NCBI GenBank assembly: GCA_958295765.1
Contig: CATQHB010000002.1
Span: 586,424 to 650,423, forward strand
Reading direction: 5' to 3'
DNA: 64,000 bases
Source: an uncultured Dehalococcoidia bacterium
GTDB taxonomy: Bacteria > Chloroflexota > Dehalococcoidia > Lucifugimonadales > UBA3495
A program made the translations under genes and the position numbers. Shown here piece after piece: positions 39,553-48,204 of the stretch (within the stretch, counting starts at the first letter, position 1; every line of letters starts with the position of its first letter). The notes beneath the pieces were generated by a model. The model ran no database searches. It worked only from the letters and a program-made list of their open reading frames with translations, and was not told the DNA's origin.

Positions 39553-41415
39553 GTGAGAAACATAACTACGGGAAGCAATAGTTTATTGAACCGGTTTTTC
39601 AACCGGCGTCTGTTGGCGCTGCTGTCCCTGGTGGCGGTTCTCGCCGTAGCCTGCGGCTCGGCTACCGATCAGCCGGCGGCGGAGACCAGGACGGAACCGA
39701 GCGCAGCGCCTACGGCAGCCCCGGCGCCCACGGCAACCTTCGCCCCCCAGATGATTCCCCAGGCAACGGCGGTGCCGCCCACCGCGGCCCCGGCGACGAG
39801 CAGCGAGGCCGGACAAGCCCAGCCGGCGCCTACCGCCGCGCCCCAACCTACCGCCGTCCCGCCCACCGCCGTGGTCAGCGCCCGGGATACCGCCACGGTA
39901 GTTACCGAAGCGGAGCCGGCCAGCATCGGCGCCTGGAGCGACGGTTGCAGCGCCGAAATCCACAGTATGGGCTGCCAGGACTTCGTTACCGACTTCCTGA
40001 CCTGGCTGGATGACCGGACCAGCGAGATTGTCCCGCTGTCCGGCGTGGAAAGTTGGAGTCAGGTGGGCCTGGACCGCTGGGAGTTCAAGCTGCGGGATGG
40101 GGTGAAGTTCCACAACGGCGCGCCCTGGAACGCCGCCGCCGCCAAGTACGGCATTGAATACAACGGCAAGCCCGACAACCCCAGCGCCTCGGTTACCTGG
40201 ACTGGCCCGGATATGCTGGCGGAAGTGATTGACGACCTGACGGTGCACGCCGTTTGTCCCCAAGCCTGCCCCATCTACCCCCGCACCGCTTTGTTCGCCG
40301 ACTTCCAGGACCCGGCGTGGTTTGAGGCCGCCGACGAGACGGAGCGGGCGCTGATGACCATTGGCTTTGGCCCCTACAAGATTGTGGACTACGAGCCGGG
40401 GGTGCATACCAAGTTTGAGGCGTTTGAGGACTATCTGCCCAACGAAAACTGGTTTGCCCAGGCGCCGAGCATCCAGTTCATAACCCATACTTACCGGGCT
40501 GAGGCGCCGGTACGCTCGGCGATGGTGCAGACCGGCGAAGCCGACTGGGCCGCCGACATCGGTTTTGAGGAAGCCGACAAGGTTCCCAAGTCGGTCAGCG
40601 GCAAGACGGCCGAGGTCTATACCCTGGTGTTCGACACGGTGTTCCACGAGGAACTAGCCAAGCAGAAGGTACGCCTGGCCCTGTCCCACGCGGTGGACTG
40701 CCAGACGCTGCTGGACTCCCTCTTTAATGGCCGGATTCCCTGCCACTCGGCCATATCAATGCGCGGCACTATCGGCATCAACGACGCCAACTCTATGGCT
40801 CGGGAATACAACCCGGAGTTGGCCCGTCAACTGCTGGAAGAAGCCGGCTACGACTCGGCTAACGAGATAAACATCAACACCCGGCCCGGCTCCAACATTC
40901 GCGGCCTGGAATTGATGGAAGCCACCATCAACTACTGGCGGGACATCGGCGTCAACGCCAACCTCAACTCCCACGGCGACCTGGGCGCGGCGCGGAACAT
41001 CCAGATTTCCGGCTGTGGCCGCTTCACCGACGAACCGGGTTACCGGGAGGCGATGGACTGCTCCGACCGGGAGCCGCCCGGCCCGGCCTACGTTACCTCC
41101 CACGCCTATGAGGTGGCGACTTCCAACGAAATCCTGGATATGCAACGGTTCAACAACTCCCGCCTCAGTTGCTTCAGCCGCAGCAGTCGGGTCTGCATCC
41201 CGGAGTTTGAGGCTCAGAAGCTGGCGGCCAACGCCATCCCGGAGGGACCGGAACGGGTAGCGGCTATGGAGGAAATCGCCCAGATCGCCTATGACCAGGC
41301 TTACTTCCTCCCCTACTTCGAGGTGGTGTACGTTTACGGGCTGTCCGCCGATATGGAGTGGGAACCCTACTACGCCCCCCGCCTGAGGGGCAACACCATG
41401 CGGTTCAGCCAGTAA
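39553..41415 (+). CDS. Lipoprotein substrate-binding protein of an ABC transporter (SBP family 5)
   Basis: A 620-residue extracellular solute-binding protein of the DppA/OppA type. The signal peptide LLALLSLVAVLAVAC ends with a lipobox (C34). A long Pro/Thr/Ala linker with TAAP and TAVPPT repeats (residues 40-110) spaces the binding domain from the membrane. The binding domain shows WEFKLRDGVKFHNGAPWNA and FGPYKIVDYEPG. The family binds peptides, nickel or sugars. No permease or ATPase genes adjoin, so it is an orphan. The start is GTG 39553 after GAGGGAG. A strong terminator follows. Confidence 0.9.
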   Translation: MRNITTGSNSLLNRFFNRRLLALLSLVAVLAVACGSATDQPAAETRTEPSAAPTAAPAPTATFAPQMIPQATAVPPTAAPATSSEAGQAQPAPTAAPQPTAVPPTAVVSARDTATVVTEAEPASIGAWSDGCSAEIHSMGCQDFVTDFLTWLDDRTSEIVPLSGVESWSQVGLDRWEFKLRDGVKFHNGAPWNAAAAKYGIEYNGKPDNPSASVTWTGPDMLAEVIDDLTVHAVCPQACPIYPRTALFADFQDPAWFEAADETERALMTIGFGPYKIVDYEPGVHTKFEAFEDYLPNENWFAQAPSIQFITHTYRAEAPVRSAMVQTGEADWAADIGFEEADKVPKSVSGKTAEVYTLVFDTVFHEELAKQKVRLALSHAVDCQTLLDSLFNGRIPCHSAISMRGTIGINDANSMAREYNPELARQLLEEAGYDSANEININTRPGSNIRGLELMEATINYWRDIGVNANLNSHGDLGAARNIQISGCGRFTDEPGYREAMDCSDREPPGPAYVTSHAYEVATSNEILDMQRFNNSRLSCFSRSSRVCIPEFEAQKLAANAIPEGPERVAAMEEIAQIAYDQAYFLPYFEVVYVYGLSADMEWEPYYAPRLRGNTMRFSQ

Positions 41416-41481
41416 CCCCGGTCAAAGTCCGGTCAGCCCAATAGTAGGGCTGGCCGGAACCAGGCCGGCGGGAACAAAACC

Positions 41482-41513
41482 GGGGCAGGTTGAAAAACCT
41501 GCCCCTTTTCTTT
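41482..41513 (+). terminator. Rho-independent terminator of the SBP gene
   Basis: A perfect 10-bp stem GGGGCAGGTT / AACCTGCCCC with loop GAAA, followed by TTTTCTTTT. It lies 67 bases after the stop. Confidence 0.9.
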
Positions 41514-41527
41514 TCCCTTTTCCTTAA

Positions 41528-41925
41528 CTCCCGCTCATCCTGAGCTTGTCGAAGGACGGGGCTGGGCTGGTTCGACAAGCTCACCATGAGCGGGGTTGTG
41601 CGCGGGAACGGTAGAAAAGGGCAGCAACAACCCCGGCTCATCCTGAGCTTGTCGAAGGACGGGGCTGGGCTGGTTCAACAAGCTCACCATGAGCGGTTGG
41701 TGTGTAGGAACGGTAGAAAAGGGCAGCAACGACCCCCGCTCATCCTGAGCTTGTCGAAGGACGGGGCTGGGCTGGTTCGACAAGCTCACCATGAGCGGGT
41801 TGTGTGTAGGAACGGGAGAAAAGGGCAGCAACAACCCCGGCTCATCCTGAACTTGTCGAAGGACGGGGTTGGGCTGGTTCGACAAGCTCACCATGAGCGG
41901 GGTTGTGCAAGCGGGGTTGTGCAAA
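41528..41925. repeat. Four tandem family C units
   Basis: A unit of about 105 bases repeats four times: CTCATCCTGAGCTTGTCGAA, then GGACGGGGCTGGGCTGG, TTCGACAAGCTCACCATGAG, and a spacer with GGAACGGTAGAAAAGGGCAG. The units start near 41532, 41638, 41738 and 41840. They are 90-95% alike, with single changes. Elsewhere in the window family C occurs only as single copies. Confidence 0.9.
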
Positions 41926-41951
41926 GGTCTCCCCGGTTGAAGGGATCCCGC

Positions 41952-43037
41952 CTAATCAAACACGATGACGCTGCGGGCCACGTTGCCGCCCTTCATATCC
42001 GCAAACGCCTCGTTAATCTGCTCCAGCTTCATTTGCTGCGTTACCAGTTCATCCAGCTTCAGCCGGCCCTGGAGATAGAACTCCACGTAGCGGGGCATAT
42101 CGGTGCGGAAACGATTGGAACCCATGCTGCTGCCCTGGAGTTTGCGTTCCCGGCGCAGGAACCCGCCGGCGTCAATCTCAATCATGGTGCCTTCGGGAAT
42201 CATCCCGATGATGGTGGCCGTGCCGCCGGGCCGCAGCATCTGGTAGCACTGCTCGGCGGTCTCCTTCAGGCCGATGGCCTCAAAGGAGTAGTCCACCCCG
42301 TCGTCGGTCAAGTCCCGAATTTTCTGTACCACCTCGCCGCCGGAGGCGTCAATAACGTCGGTGGCGCCGAACTCCCGGGCCATGGTCAGCTTGGTTTCCA
42401 CCGTGTCAATGGCGATGATGCGCAGGGCGCCGGCCAAAGCGGCCCCCTGGATGCAGTTGAGGCCCACGCCGCCGCAGCCCACCACCGCGACGGTGCTGCC
42501 CGGCTCGACCTGGGCGGTGTTCAAGACGGCCCCCAGGCCGGTGGTGGCGCCGCAGCCAATCAGGGCCAGCCGGTCCATCGGCACGTCCTCCCGCGCCTTG
42601 ACCAGGGCGTGCTCGTGTACCAGCATTTGCTCGGCGTAGGAGCCAAGCTGAGCGAACTGGGTGAAGGCCTGGCCGCTCTGCCGGAGCCGCGGCGGCTGTT
42701 CCGAACTCCGCACCACGTCGGTGCGGGTGCAGAGAACCGGCTGACCCCGCAGGCAGAATTCGCAATGGCCGCAAAAGACGGAAAGACAGGTTATCACCGT
42801 ATCCCCCGGCTTGACGTAGGTTACCTGCTCGCCCACCGCCTCCACCGTGCCGGCGGCCTCATGGCCCAGGATGGCCGGCATCTGGATGCTGTACTTGCCC
42901 TCGACAAAGTGCAGGTCGCTGTGGCAGACCCCGCTGGCCCCGGTGCGAATCAGCACCTCCCGCGGCCCCGGGGCGTCAACCTGTACCTCTTCCACTTCCA
43001 GGGGGACGTTTACCTCGCGCAATACGGCGGCCTTCAT
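41952..43037 (-). CDS. Zinc-dependent alcohol dehydrogenase (class III/mycothiol-type MDR)
   Basis: A 361-residue medium-chain dehydrogenase. Catalytic zinc ligands are in SGVCHSDLH, the GHEAAG motif and IGCGATTG. The structural zinc has cysteines in CLSVFCGHCEFCLRGQPVLC. The NAD site is VAVVGCGGVGLNCIQGA. ATG 43037 is chosen because GGAGGTG is directly upstream; the longer frame is not supported. It resembles NDMA- or NAD-dependent alcohol dehydrogenases. The substrate is unknown. Confidence 0.92.
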   Translation of the reverse strand: MKAAVLREVNVPLEVEEVQVDAPGPREVLIRTGASGVCHSDLHFVEGKYSIQMPAILGHEAAGTVEAVGEQVTYVKPGDTVITCLSVFCGHCEFCLRGQPVLCTRTDVVRSSEQPPRLRQSGQAFTQFAQLGSYAEQMLVHEHALVKAREDVPMDRLALIGCGATTGLGAVLNTAQVEPGSTVAVVGCGGVGLNCIQGAALAGALRIIAIDTVETKLTMAREFGATDVIDASGGEVVQKIRDLTDDGVDYSFEAIGLKETAEQCYQMLRPGGTATIIGMIPEGTMIEIDAGGFLRRERKLQGSSMGSNRFRTDMPRYVEFYLQGRLKLDELVTQQMKLEQINEAFADMKGGNVARSVIVFD

Positions 43038-43291
43038 AACTTCACCTCCGGTATGTTGATTTGACCGTGATAATCGGCAAAGGCATACTTGGTTCTTTTC
43101 TGTAACGGGGTGAGCTGGTGGGGTAGGTTGGGGGTATTGTAGCAGAAAAGGGGAAACTGTAGGGGATGGTGAAAGGCCATACCGGTGCAAACCGGAATTG
43201 GGAAGTGTTGGCTGAATAAATCCTCTTTAACCCGGCCGGGCCGGTATTAAAGCGACCAACCCCATCCCGCGCTTAACCCGGATAAGAAAAC
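43038..43291. other. Intergenic region, nothing recognised
   Basis: This 254-base gap lies between the alcohol dehydrogenase start and the radical SAM stop. It contains no repeat of families A-C and no RNA gene that I can see. The dehydrogenase promoter must lie here, but I find no convincing boxes. Confidence 0.4.
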
Positions 43292-44233
43292 CTAAAAGGG
43301 TGGCTTGAATCCGTCTTTGCCTTCGCCCAACTCCGGCAGTGTATCCCGCAGCACCTCAAACACTATTTGGTAGTGTTCCAGGTATTCCTCCCGGAACGCC
43401 GCCCGGTCGCAATCCAGCTTTTCGGCCATCAGGTCAAAGGCTTTGTCCTGGGTGCCGGCCAGGAACTTGCCCCGCTGAAAGTGGAAGGGTTGAGCGATGA
43501 ACTTCTGCACCCCGGTCGCCAGCAGGCTGTCGGCGAAGGCGTAGGGACTGCTGACCAGCAGCAACGGAGTCATAGTGATACAGGCGTCAACGCCAGCGGC
43601 CTGCACCTCACCAATGGCCCGCAGCCGCACCGGATTGGCCGGGCAAAATGGCTCAAAGGTGCGCCGGATGTCCTCATCATCGGTAGTAACCGTCATATTC
43701 ACTTGCACCCGCCCGCCGTTATCCTCAATACGCCGGAACAAGTCGCAATCCCGCACCACGTCGGGACTGCGGGTCTGCACCACCAGCTTGGGCCGGTGTC
43801 CATCGGCCATAAGTTCCAGCAGGTCGCGGGTAAGCTCCAATTCCCGCTCCACCGGTTGATAAGGGTCGGTAACACTGCTCATATAGATGAGCTTGTCGTC
43901 CAGAAAGTCGGGCCGGCGCTCCAACCGCTTTGCCAGCAAGTCAACAGCGTTCTCCTTGACGCTGACCCAATAGCCCCAGCTATCCCGCCGCTCCGTGTCC
44001 CGGCTGAAAAAGGCGGCGTAGCAATAGGTACAGCCAAAAGAACAGCCGGAATAGGGGTTCAGGGTAAAGTCATAAGCGTCCATAAACCCGGTGGACTTGG
44101 TGAGGATTTCCCGGGTTGGGGCGTAGGCGACTTTAGTTTCGCCGATGCGGGAGGGGCGGGCGGCAACTACCTCTGGCGACTTGGCAGAGGGGCCATTATA
44201 GATTAGAGGGAGTTGCGGGGTGTTGGCTGGCAT
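43292..44233 (-). CDS. Radical SAM protein (SplB-like / Rv2578c family)
   Basis: A 313-residue radical SAM enzyme. The 4Fe-4S cysteines are C64, C68 and C71 in YSGCSFGCTYCYAAF, the spacing seen in spore photoproduct lyase-like proteins. ITMTPLLLVSSP and FIAQPFHFQRGKF follow in the C-terminal half. The function of the Rv2578c-type family is not established. It lies four bases after a methyltransferase-like gene of much lower GC content, so the two are probably co-transcribed. Confidence 0.87.
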   Translation of the reverse strand: MPANTPQLPLIYNGPSAKSPEVVAARPSRIGETKVAYAPTREILTKSTGFMDAYDFTLNPYSGCSFGCTYCYAAFFSRDTERRDSWGYWVSVKENAVDLLAKRLERRPDFLDDKLIYMSSVTDPYQPVERELELTRDLLELMADGHRPKLVVQTRSPDVVRDCDLFRRIEDNGGRVQVNMTVTTDDEDIRRTFEPFCPANPVRLRAIGEVQAAGVDACITMTPLLLVSSPYAFADSLLATGVQKFIAQPFHFQRGKFLAGTQDKAFDLMAEKLDCDRAAFREEYLEHYQIVFEVLRDTLPELGEGKDGFKPPF

Positions 44234-44237
44234 AATT

Positions 44238-45194
44238 TTATCGCCTAACGTAGTGCCAGGTTGCAGCAGGGGCCCAGGCCCATGTTACGTCACCCCTCAG
44301 AAAGTTCGGTATCAGATCCTGATCTCCCCGAATTTCTGCATCTGCAATACTCTCATCTATCCCTCTTCGCAAGCTAGTGATATTTTCTAGGGTGCCGTCG
44401 AACTGAGGTGCAAAATGCCCGGTGCGACTAACATATCGACCATCGTTTTGGAAGGGAGAGGCTGCACGGACGAGACTCTCTTTGCCCCGAAAGGATGTGA
44501 TGAAACCCAAATCCGGGTTCAAATCATCCTTATATCCTTTTAGAGCCTCCTTCACGTAGCCCGAATTGGTATCATAGACCGCGTGAATTGCACTGAGCCA
44601 GCAATCCCAGCTTGTATCTCTCTCAATGGCAGGTGGAGGTTCGACAAGGTAGGTGGCTGATGTTATCGTTTCAAAGGAAAGGGACAAATCATCAAGCAGT
44701 GGGTCTTCACGCACTAATCGCTGAAATTCGTTCCAAGTAGCTTGGCCCAAGTTTATCATGGCCTGACTCGGGTCTATTGAATCGATGTGAACAGCGCCGA
44801 TTAGCTCTCCCATTTCGAGAGCATCAGTAACCACTAATGCCACTGCAAATTGCATCGCTAACGAACCGCAGCCAAAATCTACGATATGCAATCTGCCATT
44901 TTCTCGGTTCAAGAAAGAATTTCGGTCAGGCCTTTGCTCGATTACTCCCCTGATTATGCTGTAGGCAAGATTAACTTGCTTCGGTTGGTACCAAAGCATA
45001 TAAAATAATGCGTTCCATGCTTCTTTGTAATCAGGCATACCTCCTGTTTGGAGTAAACTAAGAGACCTGAGTGCTCTCCCAATTCTGTCAGCTCTTTGAT
45101 TCTCTGTCATCCCCTGTGCAAGACGTTCGTATTCCGCATTAGCCACATTCATTATTGATTGTTCCAGCGCGGCTATTCTAGCTTGCATGACCAT
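44238..45194 (-). CDS. Low-GC protein with methyltransferase-like SAM motif
   Basis: A 318-residue protein. The stretch LHIVDFGCGSLAMQFAVALV (residues 102-121) is a Rossmann methyltransferase motif I, and VHIDSIDPSQAM could be motif II. The rest matches no family I know. GC content is clearly lower than in neighbours (about 46-48% by eye, against about 60%), and codons are AT-ended more often, pointing to recent transfer. The start is ATG 45194; an ATG two codons later is possible. No ribosome site is seen. A TATAAT (45226-45231, minus strand) lies about 30 bases upstream. It is linked to the radical SAM gene. Confidence 0.7.
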   Translation of the reverse strand: MVMQARIAALEQSIMNVANAEYERLAQGMTENQRADRIGRALRSLSLLQTGGMPDYKEAWNALFYMLWYQPKQVNLAYSIIRGVIEQRPDRNSFLNRENGRLHIVDFGCGSLAMQFAVALVVTDALEMGELIGAVHIDSIDPSQAMINLGQATWNEFQRLVREDPLLDDLSLSFETITSATYLVEPPPAIERDTSWDCWLSAIHAVYDTNSGYVKEALKGYKDDLNPDLGFITSFRGKESLVRAASPFQNDGRYVSRTGHFAPQFDGTLENITSLRRGIDESIADAEIRGDQDLIPNFLRGDVTWAWAPAATWHYVRR

Positions 45195-45225
45195 GCTTTA
45201 ATGCCATCCTGTTAGCTTTACTTCT

Positions 45226-45231
45226 ATTATA
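45226..45231 (-). promoter_or_regulatory. Possible -10 box for the low-GC gene pair
   Basis: A perfect TATAAT on the minus strand, in an AT-rich stretch just upstream of the methyltransferase-like gene. No good -35 box is visible. Confidence 0.35.
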
Positions 45232-45391
45232 CTATAGGAGTTACGTAGTCGAGTAAGAAATTGCCCTGAACATAAGCGAATTCAGATGTAATAAGCCGCC
45301 CAACACCCCCACCCCCCAATGTGTTAAAATAACCCTCGGTTTTCCCCTGACTTCTCCATATCGTTATTGATTGTTCTTTGGGAGGCGGGTT

Positions 45392-46258
45392 ATGGCTGGT
45401 AGCGGCAATCGGGTTACGGTGGGCAACGTGGAAATTATTTCCCTGTCCGACGGGATATTGGAGTTTGACCTGTGCAACTTTTTCCCCAACCATAAGTCGG
45501 ACGATGAATGGCAGCCTTATATGCAGCACCTTACCCCGGAACATAAGGTGCGCTTTAACCTGGCCTCTTACCTGGTGCGTTCCCAGGGGCGTACCCTGCT
45601 GGTGGACACCGGGATGGGCGCCCGGCCGGCCGACGCTCCCGAAACTCCCTGGGGTGAACTGATGCAGGACTTTCAGGCCCACGGCCTCAGCCCTGCTGAC
45701 GTGGATATGGTGGTGATGACCCACCTGCACCGGGACCACGTGGGCTGGAACCTGACGCCCCAAGCCGAGGACGGCGCCGACGCTACCGCCTTTGCGCCCA
45801 CTTTCCCCCGCGCCCGCTACTGGCTGAGCGTCAAGGATTGGGCGGCCTGCCACGACCCGGAGGTAATGCCGTCCCGCTTTCCCAATGCGGCTACTACCGT
45901 CTGGCCCCTGGAGCAGTTGGGCCTGATTGAGTTTATGGACGGCGAACATTCCCTGACCGACGAGTTGACCGCCATCCCGACGCCGGGGCATACGCCGGGC
46001 CACATGAGCATCCGGATAAACTCCCAGGGCCAGCAGGCTATCATCCTGGGCGACGCCATTCACAACCAGGCCCAGGTGCAGGAAACTCACTGGGTTTCCC
46101 GGGCCGATATGGACCCGGAGCAGACCCGCATTACCCGCCGCTCCCTGATGGAGCAACTGGAGCAGGAGGGTATGCTGGGGATAATCGGCCACTTCCCCTA
46201 CCCCGGATTTGGCAAGGTAGTGCGCCTGGAAGGACGCCGCTACTGGCAAGCCCTTTAA
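45392..46258 (+). CDS. MBL-fold metallo-hydrolase
   Basis: A 288-residue metallo-beta-lactamase-fold hydrolase of the quorum-lactonase (AiiA-like) group. The complete motif HLHRDH is at residues 111-116 in VMTHLHRDHVGW. Other ligands are the His in TPGHTPGHM, the Asp in LGDAIHN and the His in IGHFPYPGF. ATG 45392 follows GGGAGG at good spacing; an upstream start is less likely. Lactonase activity is a family possibility, not shown. Confidence 0.9.
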   Translation: MAGSGNRVTVGNVEIISLSDGILEFDLCNFFPNHKSDDEWQPYMQHLTPEHKVRFNLASYLVRSQGRTLLVDTGMGARPADAPETPWGELMQDFQAHGLSPADVDMVVMTHLHRDHVGWNLTPQAEDGADATAFAPTFPRARYWLSVKDWAACHDPEVMPSRFPNAATTVWPLEQLGLIEFMDGEHSLTDELTAIPTPGHTPGHMSIRINSQGQQAIILGDAIHNQAQVQETHWVSRADMDPEQTRITRRSLMEQLEQEGMLGIIGHFPYPGFGKVVRLEGRRYWQAL

Positions 46259-46332
46259 TTGCGAATTAGGAATTAGGAATTAAGAATTAAGAATTAAGAA
46301 TTATCGATTCCCGATTCCCAATTCTTAATTAT
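46259..46332. repeat. AT-rich GAATTAGGAATTAAGAATT tract
   Basis: The tract reads GCGAATTAGGAATTAGG, then three GAATTAA units and a short complement (ATTCCCAATTCTTAATT). It lies between two co-directional genes and ends just before the ribosome site of the LLM oxidoreductase. Confidence 0.8.
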
Positions 46333-46348
46333 TTAGAAGGTGGTATCA

Positions 46349-47398
46349 ATGAAGTTTGGCCTTTTCCACTCGGTCCAGTTGCCGGACCCGTCCCGGCAGA
46401 ACCAGTATTACCGGGATGCCCTGGAGCAGGTGCTTTGGGCGGAACAGTTGGGTTATGATTCCGTCTGGATGACCGAGCATCACTTTTCCCGGCACGGCAT
46501 CGTTTCCGCCTCTCTGTCGGTGTTGGCCTATCTGGCCGGACTGACCAGCACGATTCGGCTGGCTACCGCCGTTACCGTCCTGCCCTTCCACAACCCCATT
46601 CAGATTGCCGAGGAGGCCGCGACCGTTGACCTGCTCAGCAACGGGCGGCTGGATTTGGGCGTGGGCCGGGGCTATCAGTGGGGCGAGTTCCACAAGTTCA
46701 ACATTCCGATGGAGGAGGCCGACCGCCGGTTTCAGGAGTCTATCGGCGTGATGACCAAAGCCTGGACCGCCGCCGAACCCTTCGACCACCGGGGCGAGTT
46801 CTGGACTTTCAACGATATGACGGTGCATCCCAAGCCGGTGCAGTCGCCCTATCCGCCCCTGTGGGTGGCCGCCGCCAGCCCCGGCAGTATGGACCGCATC
46901 GCGCAAAACGGCTGGAACCTGCTGGTGGGCCAGGGTTTGACCTTTGACCAGGTGGGGGAGCAGGTGGCCTATTTCAAGGGCGCGGTGGGCGAGGCCGGCG
47001 GCGACTATGACCCCCACCGGATTAAGGTCGCGCGGGCGATGTACACCGCTCCGACCCCGGAGCAGGCCCGCCGGGACGCCGAGCAGCCCTTTATGTGGTT
47101 CAAGACCACCGGCGACGAGGTGGGCGCCCCCCCGGAACGGCGGGGCGAACTATTGCCGGAAAACTATCAGCAGTACCGCCGCCGCTTTGCCGCCGAAACC
47201 TCTTTTGACTACGACGATATGGCGGAAAAGGTCATCCTGTTCGGTTCCCCGGAGCAGGTGGCCCAACGGGTGGAACGGCTGCGGCAGTCCGGCGTAGAGA
47301 GCATTATCTTTTTCACCAACTACGGCGGCATCGAAAGCCAGAAGGTCAAGGATTCTCTGGAACTTTTCGCCACCGAGGTAATGCCCCACTTCCAGTAA
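46349..47398 (+). CDS. LLM-class flavin-dependent oxidoreductase
   Basis: A 349-residue luciferase-like TIM-barrel monooxygenase. MKFGLFHSVQLPD opens the protein. The motifs DSVWMTEHHFSRHG, LPFHNPIQIAEEAATVDLLS, RLDLGVGRGYQ and the C-terminal ELFATEVMPHF are classical for the family. GAAGGTGG lies before ATG 46349. It is of ordinary length and lacks the insert seen in the paralogue at 24516. It may share a transcript with the MBL hydrolase upstream. The substrate is unknown. Confidence 0.9.
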   Translation: MKFGLFHSVQLPDPSRQNQYYRDALEQVLWAEQLGYDSVWMTEHHFSRHGIVSASLSVLAYLAGLTSTIRLATAVTVLPFHNPIQIAEEAATVDLLSNGRLDLGVGRGYQWGEFHKFNIPMEEADRRFQESIGVMTKAWTAAEPFDHRGEFWTFNDMTVHPKPVQSPYPPLWVAAASPGSMDRIAQNGWNLLVGQGLTFDQVGEQVAYFKGAVGEAGGDYDPHRIKVARAMYTAPTPEQARRDAEQPFMWFKTTGDEVGAPPERRGELLPENYQQYRRRFAAETSFDYDDMAEKVILFGSPEQVAQRVERLRQSGVESIIFFTNYGGIESQKVKDSLELFATEVMPHFQ

Positions 47399-47416
47399 GC
47401 GGGAATGACGGATTAA

Positions 47417-47450
47417 CCCCCGCCCTTTTCCTCAAGGAGAAAGGCGGGGG
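47417..47450. terminator. Strong hairpin between convergent genes
   Basis: Arms CCCCCGCCCTTTTCC and GGAGAAAGGCGGGGG with loop TCAA (one bulge). It lies between the plus-strand LLM gene (ends 47398) and the minus-strand DsbA gene (ends 47489), and could serve both. Confidence 0.65.
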
Positions 47451-47488
47451 TGAGGGGAGCGCCGGAATCGGGGTTCCCGGCCGGCCGC

Positions 47489-48103
47489 TTACTCGCCGGA
47501 TTTTTCAATCATTTCCCGCAACTCCTCAACGCTTTTGTCGCCGAAGTCGGTTTCCCCGCCGTTAATCCGGTAGGTGGGCGTGCCGAAAATGCCCAGGTCT
47601 TTAGCGGCCTGGTGTTCGTCCAGCACGTATTGGCGGAACCGGCCGGCGTCCAGGGCGGCGGCCAAGTCGTTCCAGTCCAGGGCGCAGCTTTCGGCAATGG
47701 CTTGCAGCGCGTCCCGGTTGCCCAGGTTTACCCCCTGTTCCCAATAGGCGCGGGCGGCGGCGTGGTGAAACTCTCCGTCCCGGCCCTTTTCCCGGGCGTA
47801 GGCCGTCGCCTCGTGAACCAGGTTGGTATTGGGGGCAATGGCCGGGCGGCGCATCACAATCCCGGCCTGGCTGGCCCGTTCCCGCCAGGCGTCGCTCAAA
47901 TCGGTCTCCGTTTCTCCCTCCCGGAGGGGGCGGGGTTCGCCCTCCGGCGCGCGGTCGGGAGCCAGCAGGTAGGGCCGGCGGTCAATGACGGCGCCGGTTC
48001 CCTCAACAGCTTGGTCCAGCCTGACCAGGCCGACGTAGCACCAGGGTCAAGTGTAATCGTACCAAACGGTTATATTGGCAGCATTGGCATTGGCGTTGAC
48101 CAT
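47489..48103 (-). CDS. DsbA-family thiol oxidoreductase (FrnE-like), probable selenoprotein with in-frame TGA
   Basis: A 205-codon frame from ATG 48103 (AGGAGG five bases upstream) to the stop at 47489 is interrupted by a single TGA (codon 19, bases 48047-48049). Read through, it gives ITVWYDYT-U-PWCYVGLVRL. Thioredoxin-fold DsbA/FrnE proteins have CPWC here, so the TGA replaces exactly the first, nucleophilic cysteine; C22 is intact. Downstream the protein continues normally: NTNLVHEATAYAREKG, helical domain, then the cis-proline loop IFGTPTYRINGG. A hairpin that fits a bacterial SECIS follows the TGA. The protein is probably cytoplasmic, as no signal peptide is seen. The alternative is a nonsense mutation, leaving only a fragment from TTG 47899. 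Confidence 0.78.
48014..48034 (-). promoter_or_regulatory. Candidate bacterial SECIS hairpin
   Basis: In the mRNA, about 13 bases after the TGA, GTC-G-GCC / GGC-TG-GAC form a bulged stem with apical loop TGGTCA. GGT lies about 20 bases after the TGA. This satisfies the loose consensus for bacterial SECIS elements (hairpin 16-37 bases from UGA, G among the first two loop bases). It is short, so folding should be computed. Confidence 0.55.
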
Positions 48104-48204
48104 AACATCCTCCTGCAAACCGGTGTATTGGCTGGGGTTATTATACCAAAGGAATAGGCCCTTCACCCCTGGCCTTTCCCCGGCATTATCAACGTGGGTT
48201 GGGC

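Noticed and set aside
41528-41925. Regularly spaced repeats as a possible CRISPR array
   Set aside because: The spacers are themselves near-identical and the repeat is a dispersed intergenic family. It is a tandem duplication.
41586-43064. Plus-strand frame starting in the tandem repeats
   Set aside because: It runs through repeats and antisense to the alcohol dehydrogenase gene, and no domain is recognisable.
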